Assembly: GCA_903838415.1 (NCBI GenBank)
Contig: CAILYI010000137.1
Location: forward strand, 1 to 50,774
DNA: 50,774 nucleotides
DNA from: an uncultured Anaerolineae bacterium
Lineage (GTDB): Bacteria > Chloroflexota > Anaerolineae > Anaerolineales > Villigracilaceae
Direction: 5' to 3'
Numbering within the stretch: the stretch's first letter is position 1; every line of letters starts with the position of its first letter. Made by a program: the position numbers and the translations under genes. The notes under the pieces are model-generated. The model made no database searches. It was given only the letters and a program-made list of their open reading frames with translations, and was not told the origin of the DNA. Positions 25,299 to 32,988 of the stretch are shown here, in pieces.

Positions 25299-25311
25299 TA
25301 CTGAGCGCGTT

Positions 25312-26301
25312 TTACAGCCCGTTTTCGGCGGTCAACTGCTCCAGCCGCTCTTCCAGCCCATCCAGGAAGGAATCCAGCGCCTGCAGGCGCTCGGGCAGGG
25401 CTTTGGGGCTCAAGCCCATTTCCACGCAGGCCGCGCCCCAGCTTTTCACCTGCGAATCGTTCAGGCTGCCGTTCTCGGCGGTCAGCGCCCAGGTGTACAA
25501 CATCGGCCAGAGCGCCGCCGCTGGCAGGTCGCCATCCAGCAGGGTTTCGATTCCGCTCTTGTAGTAAGACAGCCGCGCGGCGTGCAGGCGCAAATCGCCC
25601 GGAGATTGCGCCGCAGCCTGGAAAGCGATTTCCCAGGCCTGCAGCCACTGACGGATATCCGTGGCGGGGACGCTGGTGCTGACGCTGGCGAAGAGCGGCT
25701 GGATCAACTCAGGCAGCCCCAGGCTTTGGGCGCGCGCCGGGAATTCCAGCAGCAGGCGGCGCTCGGTGATGGGCGCGCCGTTCAGGCTGACCAGGGCATT
25801 GGCGGCGTCATAAGCCGCTTTCAGCAGTTTGAGCGGGCTGGCGCTGGCGGGGTTCAACTGCATCTCGTACCAGGCTTCGCGCGCCGGGACGGAGAAGTAA
25901 CGCGCGCGCTTCAGCAGGTTGAGCGGATCATCAAATTGGGCGCGCACAATCGACTGGGTGTACTCGAAAAAGCGTCCCTTTTGGTGCAGCAGGTACGGAT
26001 CCCACATGGCCCAGCCGCGCCAGGGATCGCCGCGCAGTTCACGCGCCTGGGCATACTTGCTGTTGGATTCAAAACTGATATCCAGATGATACTCGTTGGA
26101 AAGTTTGACGATTTCCCGGTCGCGCATGGGCTCGCCGTTGTTGATGACCAGCAAATCCACATCGGCGGCCACATCCACCTGGCTGTCGTCGGGACGCAGC
26201 GAACCCACCAGGAAAACCGCTATCACGTTTTTATCCGGAACGAAGCGCTTGGCAACGGTATCCTTGGCCAGCTTTAGCAGGGTATCACGGGTGATGCGCA
26301 T
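25312..26301 (-). CDS. Nucleotidyltransferase-domain protein
   Basis: This 329-residue protein starts at the ATG at 26301, which has a GGAG Shine-Dalgarno 7 nt upstream. The N-terminal domain has the pol-beta-type nucleotidyltransferase motif: GS at 33-34 and Asp47-Val-Asp49. A helical C-terminal domain (about 120-329) follows, resembling KNTase-C or HEPN-like helices. Substrate unknown; it could modify a nucleotide, a small molecule or a tRNA. It starts 1 nt after the deoxynucleoside-kinase stop on the same strand, so the two are cotranscribed. Its 3' end borders the origin. Confidence 0.8.
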   Translation of the reverse strand: MRITRDTLLKLAKDTVAKRFVPDKNVIAVFLVGSLRPDDSQVDVAADVDLLVINNGEPMRDREIVKLSNEYHLDISFESNSKYAQARELRGDPWRGWAMWDPYLLHQKGRFFEYTQSIVRAQFDDPLNLLKRARYFSVPAREAWYEMQLNPASASPLKLLKAAYDAANALVSLNGAPITERRLLLEFPARAQSLGLPELIQPLFASVSTSVPATDIRQWLQAWEIAFQAAAQSPGDLRLHAARLSYYKSGIETLLDGDLPAAALWPMLYTWALTAENGSLNDSQVKSWGAACVEMGLSPKALPERLQALDSFLDGLEERLEQLTAENGL

Positions 26302-26302
26302 G

Positions 26303-26938
26303 TCAATCTCCATCCAGCAGCGCGGGCTGATAAGGTGAAATCCCCAGCGCCTCGCGAATGCGGTTTTCTATCAGTTTGAGATGTTCCGGGAAACGCACAA
26401 AATCGAGGGCGTTGCTGTCAATGATCAAATAGGGCATCCTGGTGGATACGAAAAAGTCATCATAAGCGGCGGCCAGGTCGGCGATGTAGGAGCGCTCCAT
26501 GGCTCGTTCATAAGAACGGTCACGCAGGGTAATCCGCGCCATCAACGTGTCCACGCTGGCAGAAAGATAAACCGTCAAATCGGGCAGCGGAATTTTCTCA
26601 GCCAGCGCCTCGTGCACGCGGTGATACATGGTCAGCTCGTCGCCGTGCAGGTTGATGCGCGCAAACAGTGAATCCTTGGCGAAGGTGTAATCAGACAGAA
26701 GGGTTTTGCCTTTGCCCAAAATCACCGGGATGGTGTTATTTTGCTGATGGTAGCGGCTCAACAAAAAGAAAATTTGGGTCTGGAAGGCGTAACGGGCGCG
26801 GTCGCCGTAAAAATCTGATAGAAATGGATTTTCCTCGAACACTTCGAGAATAAGTTCTGAATTCTGAAACGCGGGTTGGAGCAAACGAGCCAGGGTGGTT
26901 TTGCCTACTCCAATGACGCCTTCAATGGCGATGTACAT
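26303..26938 (-). CDS. Deoxynucleoside kinase (dAK/dGK family)
   Basis: This 211-residue protein starts at the ATG at 26938; the N-terminus is MYIAIEGVIGVGKTT with the P-loop at 7-15. An extension to 26977 has no family support. EENPFLSDFYGD, a DYTF substrate-site motif and the lid segment DRSYERAMERSYI match deoxyadenosine/deoxyguanosine kinases. The enzyme salvages purine deoxynucleosides to dNMPs. Its location beside oriC and upstream of a nucleotidyltransferase is notable. A GGAG Shine-Dalgarno lies in the divergent gap to 27024. Confidence 0.9.
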   Translation of the reverse strand: MYIAIEGVIGVGKTTLARLLQPAFQNSELILEVFEENPFLSDFYGDRARYAFQTQIFFLLSRYHQQNNTIPVILGKGKTLLSDYTFAKDSLFARINLHGDELTMYHRVHEALAEKIPLPDLTVYLSASVDTLMARITLRDRSYERAMERSYIADLAAAYDDFFVSTRMPYLIIDSNALDFVRFPEHLKLIENRIREALGISPYQPALLDGD

Positions 26939-27023
26939 GCGGCGACTCTCCGTATAAAGATGGATTAAGGATACCATAAACTAAACCGTCTTGCGCGTTC
27001 CGTTGGCGCTTATAATAGCGAGT

Positions 27024-27458
27024 ATGTCTTTTTATGAGTCCCTGGTTTATGCCCGTAATAACCGGTTGTTGGGCCGCCTGGCCTACTTTGGATTAAAACT
27101 GCTGGGAGCGGAGATTCCCCTTTCGGTGGCGATCGGCCCCGGATTTTTGCTCCATCATGGCGGGGTGGGAGTCGTCATCCACCCGAAAACCTTCATTGGC
27201 GCGCGAGTCGGAATCTACCCCGGTGTGACGTTGGGGCGCGCGGACATCTACCGGTCTGCCACCGAATCGGCTTTCGAAGGGCTGGTCATCGAAGACGACG
27301 TGATTCTCGGGGCGGGGGCCAAAATCCTGTGCGAGCGCGGAATCTTGCGCGTGGGGCGTGGCAGCGTGATCGGCGCAAACGCCGTTTTGCTCGAATCGAC
27401 CGGCGAAAACGAGATGTGGGCGGGCATCCCTGCCCGCAAAGTGGGCTTGCGGAATTGA
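27024..27458 (+). CDS. Hexapeptide-repeat (serine acetyltransferase-like) transferase
   Basis: This 144-residue protein starts at the ATG at 27024. TATAAT (27011-27016) ends 7 nt before it and no Shine-Dalgarno is seen, so the mRNA is probably leaderless. The C-terminal left-handed beta-helix is clear: GVGVVIHPKTFIGARVGIYPGVTLG, VIEDDVILGAGAKIL and VGRGSVIGANAVL. It ends MWAGIPARKVG, as in CysE/WcaF-type acyltransferases. Length and context favour acetylation of a sugar in envelope glycan assembly rather than serine. The next glycosyltransferase overlaps it (TGATG). Confidence 0.85.
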   Translation: MSFYESLVYARNNRLLGRLAYFGLKLLGAEIPLSVAIGPGFLLHHGGVGVVIHPKTFIGARVGIYPGVTLGRADIYRSATESAFEGLVIEDDVILGAGAKILCERGILRVGRGSVIGANAVLLESTGENEMWAGIPARKVGLRN

Positions 27459-28474
27459 TGATGAAAAAGGCGCGGATTTGTATTGTCCCCAAGGTGCATG
27501 GCGTGGGCGGCATGGTTTCTTTTCTCCACAAGTTCTCCACAGGCGCACAGGCGCGCGGCGTGCAGGTCACCAACGATTTAAAGGATGGACCTTACGATGC
27601 AATTTTGGTGATCGGCGGCACCCGGCAGATTGTGCCGGTTTACCGGTCAAAACAGCGCGGCGTGCGGGTCGTCCAGCGCCTTGACGGAATCAACTGGATT
27701 CACCGAGTCCGCCCGATTTCTTTCAAACATTCCCTGCGCGCCGAATATGGCAACCTGGTTCTGTCCGTGCTGCGCCGCTATGTGGCCGATCACATTATTT
27801 ATCAGAGCGAGTTTTCGCACTGGTGGTGGGACAAACGCTTTGGTCGGATTGCTCGGCCTTTTTCGGTGGTGCATAATGGCGTCGATTTGAAGGTTTATGC
27901 GCCGGACGGCGCGCCGCCAACCGATGTGTATCGCCTGTTGGTGGTGGAAGGCAGCCTGGGCGGCGGTTACGAAAGCGGTTTAGAGAATGCGGTGCGGCTG
28001 GCTGAGGCGCTGGCGGCCCGCGGCTGGCCGATGGAAGTGCTGGTGGTGGGCGAGGTGAGTGCGGCGCTCCAGGCAGAGTGGATGACGAAAAGCGTTGTGC
28101 CGCTGCGTTGGGCCGGGCTGGTGAAGCGCGAGGCCATTCCGGAACTCGCGCGCTCGGCGCACCTGCTTTTTTCGGCAGATGTGCATCCGGCCTGTCCGAA
28201 TTCGGTGATTGAGGCGCTGGCTTGCGGTCTGCCGGTGGTCAGCTTTAAGACCGGATCATTGTCCGAATTGGTGACGCCGCAGAGCGGTTTTGTGGGCCCT
28301 TACGGCAGCGATTCGTGGAAGTTGGAGCCGCCCGATGTGGCTGGCCTGGCCGCCGGGGCGGAAGCGGTGCTGAAAAATTGGCCGAAATTCAGCGCGGCGG
28401 CCCGTCTTCGCGCCGAATCCGCGTTTGGCCTGGAAATGATGGTTGATAAATACCTGGATGTGCTGTTGGGTTGA
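27458..28474 (+). CDS. GT4-family glycosyltransferase
   Basis: This 338-residue protein begins at the ATG overlapping the previous TGA by 1 nt; a second ATG follows at once. N-terminal PKVHGVGGMVSFLHKF is the acceptor-side Rossmann start. The C-terminal half has SADVHPACPNSVIEALACGLPVVSFKTGSLSELV, the EX7E-type nucleotide-sugar site of GT-B retaining enzymes. It is cytoplasmic or membrane-peripheral. It probably adds a sugar to a lipid-linked envelope oligosaccharide. The donor is unknown. Confidence 0.87.
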   Translation: MMKKARICIVPKVHGVGGMVSFLHKFSTGAQARGVQVTNDLKDGPYDAILVIGGTRQIVPVYRSKQRGVRVVQRLDGINWIHRVRPISFKHSLRAEYGNLVLSVLRRYVADHIIYQSEFSHWWWDKRFGRIARPFSVVHNGVDLKVYAPDGAPPTDVYRLLVVEGSLGGGYESGLENAVRLAEALAARGWPMEVLVVGEVSAALQAEWMTKSVVPLRWAGLVKREAIPELARSAHLLFSADVHPACPNSVIEALACGLPVVSFKTGSLSELVTPQSGFVGPYGSDSWKLEPPDVAGLAAGAEAVLKNWPKFSAAARLRAESAFGLEMMVDKYLDVLLG

Positions 28475-28511
28475 AGAAAAACTATTTTGTTCGCTGTGAA
28501 ATGGAGAATTT

Positions 28512-28949
28512 ATGCCGCTTGACCAGGAAATCCATGAATTTTTGCTCAAACACTTGCGCTCCGTGCAGGAAAATGACACGCCGACCTACCACGAAACCAC
28601 CGGCGCTGACCTGACGCTCTACGAGTGGTGGGTCACGCCGCATCGTCTGGATGGATTGCCCTTCCATGAATTTATGATGGAAGCCAACGCCAAACGCGGC
28701 ACAGTCTTTGGAGCGGAAGGTGACCCGGCGCCAACGCGCTTTGACCTGTCGAACCTGCATATTCAGCATTATGGCGATACGGCGATTGCCAGTTATACGT
28801 TGCTGGTCAGCACAGCTTCCGCGCAAGGCGTGAAAGTGGCATCCCATAACGAGACGCGCGTCATCGTGAAAATCGACGGGCTGTGGAAAGTGGTGCACGT
28901 GCATAAATCCCCGGCCTATTTCGCGCCGCATGTAGATCCGAAAGCTTGA
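28512..28949 (+). CDS. NTF2-like (CaMKII-association-like) protein
   Basis: This 145-residue single-domain protein has a GGAG Shine-Dalgarno. HEFLLKHLRSVQENDTPTYHETTGADLTLYEWW, then IQHYGDTAIASYTLLVST and VIVKIDGLWKVVHVHKSP form the alpha+beta cone of the SnoaL/CaMKII_AD type. The pocket could bind a small ligand. The role is unknown. It sits inside the glycan gene group but its product is not obviously a glycan enzyme. Confidence 0.78.
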   Translation: MPLDQEIHEFLLKHLRSVQENDTPTYHETTGADLTLYEWWVTPHRLDGLPFHEFMMEANAKRGTVFGAEGDPAPTRFDLSNLHIQHYGDTAIASYTLLVSTASAQGVKVASHNETRVIVKIDGLWKVVHVHKSPAYFAPHVDPKA

Positions 28950-29011
28950 TTTTAAATTCAGGTCTGCACAAATTCTGCCCATCAACATGAAAATATTTAG
29001 GAAAAATTGTT

Positions 29012-29878
29012 TTGAACTTGAAAAAACTGACGCTCTCCGTTTCCACATTCGTCGCGCGCATTCTGCCCCTGCCGCTCAAGCAGGCTTTGTATCGCTTTCC
29101 GCCGCTGGCGCGCTTGATTCGCGGCACGATCAACGCTTCGGTGGACGAAGGTCTTTCCGTCATTGAAGTTGCTGCCGGTACGCTCAAAGGCTACCAGGTA
29201 CAGCTCAATCTCAAGGCTGAGAAAAGCCGCTGGCTGGGAACGTACGAGCCAGAATTACAGGATGCTTTGCGCGAATTTCTATGCCCCGGACAAACCGCCT
29301 ATGACGTGGGCGCCAATATCGGCTATATCACGCTGATGATGGCGCATCATACCGGCGCGGACGGGCGCGTCTTTGCCTTTGAAGCCCTGCCTGTCAACGT
29401 TGAGCGCATTCGCAAAAATATTGCGCTCAATCAACTCTCCAATGTGACGGTGGTCTCCGTCGCCGTCACCGATCAATCGGCGCCGGTCACTTTCTACATC
29501 CACGCTTCGGTGGGGATGGGCAAGGCAGCCGGGTCAGCCGGTCGGCACGACGAACAGTATCAGTCCGAGATTACCGTCCCCGGCCTGGCGCTGGATGAAT
29601 TTGTCTATCAACAGGGCAATCCCGTTCCGCAGGTCGTCAAAATGGATATTGAGGGCGGCGAAGTGCTGGCTCTGCCGGGCATGAAACGCATTTTGAACGA
29701 AGCGCATCCGCTCATGCTGCTCGAACTGCACGGCCCTGAATCCGAAAAAGTGGCATGGGAAACGCTGAGCGCGGCCGGATACAGCCTGCATGAGATGTCC
29801 AGCGGATATCCGCGCATTGAGTCGCCGGAAAAGATGGGCTGGAAAGCGTACGTCATCGCGCGGTTTGGAACCGATTAG
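29012..29878 (+). CDS. FkbM-family methyltransferase
   Basis: This 288-residue protein starts with TTG at 29012 after an AGGAAAAA Shine-Dalgarno. The SAM-binding site is AYDVGANIGYITLMMA (motif I, DVGANIG), followed by VFAFEALPVNVERI and VVKMDIEGGEVLAL (the FkbM KMDIEG signature). FkbM enzymes O-methylate sugars or polyketides. Among glycosyltransferases, a methylated surface sugar is the best guess. The next gene starts 2 nt after its stop codon, so the two are coupled. Confidence 0.9.
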   Translation: MNLKKLTLSVSTFVARILPLPLKQALYRFPPLARLIRGTINASVDEGLSVIEVAAGTLKGYQVQLNLKAEKSRWLGTYEPELQDALREFLCPGQTAYDVGANIGYITLMMAHHTGADGRVFAFEALPVNVERIRKNIALNQLSNVTVVSVAVTDQSAPVTFYIHASVGMGKAAGSAGRHDEQYQSEITVPGLALDEFVYQQGNPVPQVVKMDIEGGEVLALPGMKRILNEAHPLMLLELHGPESEKVAWETLSAAGYSLHEMSSGYPRIESPEKMGWKAYVIARFGTD

Positions 29879-29880
29879 GC

Positions 29881-30981
29881 ATGCAAAACTGTTTTGACGG
29901 TCGGCTCGGCCTGATTCAGCGCGTTTTGCCCTCCTACCGCGCGCCGTTCTTTGACGCGCTGGCCGCATCCTGCGTGGGCGGCATGAGTCTGTTTGCCGGG
30001 CAGCCACTTCCACGCGAAAGCATCGCAACCGTCAGCGCGCTGGGGCGCGCGCACTTTTCGCAGGCCCACAACCTGCACTTCCTCAACCCGCAATCCCGGT
30101 TGTATTTTTGCTACCAACAGGGCCTGAGCCACTGGCTCGAAACCCAAAATCCCAACGCGCTGATCGTCGAGGCCAATTTCCGATATCTTTCGTCCCCCGC
30201 CGCCCTGCGCTGGATGCGGCAGCGCCAGCGCCCGGTCATCGGCTGGGGTTTGGGCGCTCCGCTCGACCGCGGGCCGCTTTCGGCTTTGCGCGCGCGCTTT
30301 CTCGGCCAGTTTGACGCCATGATCGCTTACTCGGCGCGCGGGGCCGAGCAATATGCGGCCTGTGGATGTCCTGTGGATAGAATCTTCGTCGCTCCGAATG
30401 CGGTTGCCCCGGCCCCGACTCAAGCCCTGCCCCAAAGAGCGGACTTTTTCTCCCCGCAGCCGGTGGTGCTGTTCGTCGGGCGTTTACAGGCCCGAAAACG
30501 GATTCCGTCCCTGCTGGTGGCTTGCGCCAAAATCCCCGCGCCGCTCCAGCCCCGACTGGTTATCGTCGGCGATGGGCCGGAACTGGACAATTTGCGGATG
30601 CTGGCCCAAAGCCTGTATCCCGCCGCTGAATTTGTCGGCGCCAAACATGGCGCGGAGTTGGCGCCCTACTTCCGCGCCGCGGATATTTTCGTCATGCCTG
30701 GCACCGGTGGATTGGCTGTGCAGGAAGCGATGAGTTACGGCCTGCCGGTCATCGTCGCCAAAGGTGACGGGACGCAGGACGATCTGGTCCGCGCGGAAAA
30801 TGGCTGGCAAATTCCGCCCGATGACGAGGCGGCGCTATTCTCCACGCTGCGCGAGGCGCTTTCAGACGCCGCCCGCCTGCGGGAAATGGGCGCGGCCTCC
30901 TATCGGATCGTGGCGCACGAGATTAATTTGGAATCAATGGTGGGGGTGTTTGTCGAGGCGTTGAATTCGGTCAAGCCGTAG
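29881..30981 (+). CDS. GT4-family glycosyltransferase
   Basis: This 366-residue GT-B enzyme shows RVLPSYRAPFFDAL in the N-terminal domain and VVLFVGRLQARKRIPSLL opening the C-terminal domain. MPGTGGLAVQEAMSYGLPVIVAKGDGTQDDLV is the donor-sugar site. It follows the FkbM gene by 2 nt and is convergent with holB across a 17-nt gap without a terminator hairpin. The likely role is envelope glycan assembly. Confidence 0.88.
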   Translation: MQNCFDGRLGLIQRVLPSYRAPFFDALAASCVGGMSLFAGQPLPRESIATVSALGRAHFSQAHNLHFLNPQSRLYFCYQQGLSHWLETQNPNALIVEANFRYLSSPAALRWMRQRQRPVIGWGLGAPLDRGPLSALRARFLGQFDAMIAYSARGAEQYAACGCPVDRIFVAPNAVAPAPTQALPQRADFFSPQPVVLFVGRLQARKRIPSLLVACAKIPAPLQPRLVIVGDGPELDNLRMLAQSLYPAAEFVGAKHGAELAPYFRAADIFVMPGTGGLAVQEAMSYGLPVIVAKGDGTQDDLVRAENGWQIPPDDEAALFSTLREALSDAARLREMGAASYRIVAHEINLESMVGVFVEALNSVKP

Positions 30982-30998
30982 CCAGCTTTTTTCTTTGT

Positions 30999-31988
30999 TC
31001 AGGCGGCCAGCCTGGGCCAATCCATCAGGGTCACTTCGGCCAATAGGCGCGGATTGACGTTCTTATCCAGCCGGTCGAGCGTTTGTTCCATGCCCTGGGT
31101 CAGGCTGCGCGCCAGGGCTAGATCCACGTCATACGCTAAATTCTCAATTTCTTCGAAACGGTCGATGTTGGTCAGTTCTGCCTGTGCGCCGGATGTTTTC
31201 AACAGGACATCGCGCCAGTAGGTCAGCCAGATCAACAGCGTTTGCCGGAAGGATTCTTTGTCCTTGGCCAGCTTTTCGGCGTAGTTCAGGCGCTCGCGGC
31301 GTTTTGCGGCCAGCAGTTTGCGCAGTTCGTCCAGCTTTTCGGTGCGAAAGGTCAGCGCTTTCTCATCCGTGGAAAGCTGCAGGGCGTAGCCGGGCCGCCC
31401 ATCGGAGAGATGCGCCAGCAGGCGCGCTTTTTCAGGCTCCACGCCACGCCCCGACAGGAATTCGGTCACGGCGTTGACCGTCAGCGGGCGCAAGCGCAAA
31501 ATTTCACAGCGCGAGATGATGGTCGGAAGCAGCTGTTCAGCGTTTTCGGCAGTCAACAGCAGCAGGGCAAAACTGGGGGCTTCTTCGAGAGTCTTGAGCA
31601 GGGCGTTTTGAGAGCTGGCGTTGGCGTCTTCAAAGTTGGCGATCAGCACAATTTTATAGGCGGCCATGTAAGGCTTGAGCGAGAGAAACTTGCTGACTTC
31701 CCGAATCTGGTCGATCAGGATATCTTTTTTGTCGGGCAGTTTCTTGATCACCAATAAATCCGGGTGCTGGCCTGCCTCGATCTGTTTGCAGGTACGGCAG
31801 GTTCGGCAGGGCGCTCCCGGCGCGCCATTGGCGCAGTTCAGCGATTGCGCCAGCCGGATGGCCAGCGTGCGCCGTCCAACACCGGATGGTCCCGTCAGCA
31901 GGTAGGCGTGCCGCAGGGTGTTGTGCGCCACGTGCTGTTGCAGCATGTCAACGGCCCAATCGTGTCCGAAAACTTCCCAAGAATTCAT
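30999..31988 (-). CDS. holB: DNA polymerase III subunit delta'
   Basis: This clamp-loader delta' subunit has 329 residues from the ATG at 31988; the longer frame to 32183 overlaps rsgA and is rejected. WEVFGHDWAVDMLQQHV opens the AAA domain. The P-loop is GPSGVGRRT (33-41), with Arg in place of the Lys, as in the ATPase-dead delta' of many bacteria. Four cysteines (52, 61, 64, 67) form the zinc module. KFLSLKPYMAAYKIVLIANFEDANASSQNALLKTLEEAP carries the SRC-proximal sensor region, with ISRCEIL following. It starts 5 nt after rsgA on the same strand. Confidence 0.93.
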   Translation of the reverse strand: MNSWEVFGHDWAVDMLQQHVAHNTLRHAYLLTGPSGVGRRTLAIRLAQSLNCANGAPGAPCRTCRTCKQIEAGQHPDLLVIKKLPDKKDILIDQIREVSKFLSLKPYMAAYKIVLIANFEDANASSQNALLKTLEEAPSFALLLLTAENAEQLLPTIISRCEILRLRPLTVNAVTEFLSGRGVEPEKARLLAHLSDGRPGYALQLSTDEKALTFRTEKLDELRKLLAAKRRERLNYAEKLAKDKESFRQTLLIWLTYWRDVLLKTSGAQAELTNIDRFEEIENLAYDVDLALARSLTQGMEQTLDRLDKNVNPRLLAEVTLMDWPRLAA

Positions 31989-31993
31989 CGCGG

Positions 31994-32914
31994 CTATTCC
32001 TGCCCGGCTTTCAATCTCAAATACGAATCGTAGCGTTCTCGGCGCACCTGGCCGCTTTTGACGGCTGCCAGCACGGCGCAGCCCGGTTCGTGGGTGTGGC
32101 CGCAATCGCTGAACTGGCAATCTTCCACCAGTGGGGCCAGTTCGGGGAAGTAGGCGTCCATTTCTTCGGGTTCGGTGTCCCACAGCGCCAGCGACTTCCA
32201 GCCGGGCGCATCCGCCACCCAGCCGCCGCCTTCGAGTGGGTGCAGTTGACGGAAGTTGGTGGTGTGTTTGCCTTTATCGTTGTATGAACTGATTTCGCCG
32301 ACCGCGATGCCCAGGCCGGGCTGGATGGTGTTCATCAGGCTGGATTTGCCGACGCCCGAAGGCCCGGCCAGCGCCGATAGTTTGCCTTGCAAAGTCTCTT
32401 TGAGTTCGTCGACCCCGATGTTTTCTTTGGCGGATGTGTAAATGACCGGGTAGCCCAGGTCGGGGTAAAAACCAAATTTCTCTTTGGCCGCTGCCAGCCC
32501 AACGATATCCACTTTGTTGGCGACGATCACCGCCGGGACGTTTTGTTTTTCGGCAATGACCAGAAAGCGGTCGAGCATGCGTAATCTTGGTTCGGGGTTG
32601 GCGCAGGCAAAGACGAAGACGGCCTGGTCGGGGTTGGCCAGCAGGATTTGACGGTATTCGCCCTGCGGACGCGGGTCGAGGCGCACGATTTCGCTTTTGC
32701 GCGGCAGAATCTCTTCGATGGAGCCGCTGCCGTCAGTAAGCTGCGTAAAGCTGACCAGATCGCCCACGGCGGCCAGGTCGCCTTCCCGGCGGCCCTGTTT
32801 TAACCGTCCACGCAGTTGACAGGTGACGGGTTGGGTTTGTCCCTCCATCAGGACGAAGAAAAAGCCTGATTGGGCGCGAATAATAAGGCCGGTGGAAAGT
32901 TCGGGAGTGGACAT
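31994..32914 (-). CDS. rsgA: Ribosome small-subunit GTPase RsgA
   Basis: This circularly permuted GTPase acts late in 30S maturation. It has about 306 residues from the ATG at 32914. Motifs come in permuted order: NKVD (G4), TSAKE (G5), GPSGVGKSS (G1) and DAPGW (G3). An N-terminal OB domain precedes them. The zinc knuckle follows as C-x5-DCGHTHEPGC near the C-terminus. A second ATG two codons upstream is possible. TACAAT (32922-32927) ends 7 nt before 32914, suggesting a leaderless mRNA. holB follows after 5 nt. Confidence 0.95.
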   Translation of the reverse strand: MSTPELSTGLIIRAQSGFFFVLMEGQTQPVTCQLRGRLKQGRREGDLAAVGDLVSFTQLTDGSGSIEEILPRKSEIVRLDPRPQGEYRQILLANPDQAVFVFACANPEPRLRMLDRFLVIAEKQNVPAVIVANKVDIVGLAAAKEKFGFYPDLGYPVIYTSAKENIGVDELKETLQGKLSALAGPSGVGKSSLMNTIQPGLGIAVGEISSYNDKGKHTTNFRQLHPLEGGGWVADAPGWKSLALWDTEPEEMDAYFPELAPLVEDCQFSDCGHTHEPGCAVLAAVKSGQVRRERYDSYLRLKAGQE

Positions 32915-32921
32915 ATCCATT

Positions 32922-32927
32922 ATTGTA
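32922..32927 (-). promoter_or_regulatory. -10 box abutting the rsgA start
   Basis: On the minus strand TACAAT ends 7 nt before ATG 32914 and only 1 nt before ATG 32920. TTTACG lies 15 nt upstream as a weak -35. If used, transcription starts at the second ATG, which selects the start codon. Confidence 0.5.
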
Positions 32928-32950
32928 CTCGTTAAAAGCACTCGTAAATA

Positions 32951-32982
32951 AGCGACGCTCACCTTATGTGGCGAGCGTCGCT
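32951..32982 (-). terminator. Hairpin after the penicillin-binding protein gene
   Basis: AGCGACGCTC (32951-32960) pairs perfectly with GAGCGTCGCT (32973-32982) around a 12-nt loop, 7 nt past the leftward PBP gene. The T-tract is weak (TTATTTACG on the minus strand), so termination may be partial. Confidence 0.7.
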
Positions 32983-32988
32983 TTGGGT

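Larger units (their letters stand above)
24838..25311. other. Chromosomal replication origin (oriC)
   Basis: This 470-nt gap between spoVS and the nucleotidyltransferase gene has an AT-rich left part (about 24838-24956). A DnaA-trio-like tract and six TTATCCACA-type DnaA boxes follow: 24957-24965 (-), 25061-25069 (-), 25091-25099 (+), 25193-25201 (+, TTGTCCACA), 25213-25221 (+) and 25234-25242 (+). Five of these are perfect, and a degenerate copy at 24965-24973 overlaps the first. Two C-tract/G-tract palindromes (25139 and 25282) are also present. Such box density is found only at origins. By eye, the plus strand leans to C on the left and G on the right. Nearby parS sites and dnaN agree. dnaA itself is not adjacent. 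Confidence 0.93.

Noticed and set aside
25246..26277. 343-residue plus-strand open frame antisense to the nucleotidyltransferase
   Set aside because: It mirrors a GC-rich gene on the other strand and begins inside oriC; the minus-strand protein has recognisable motifs, this one has none.
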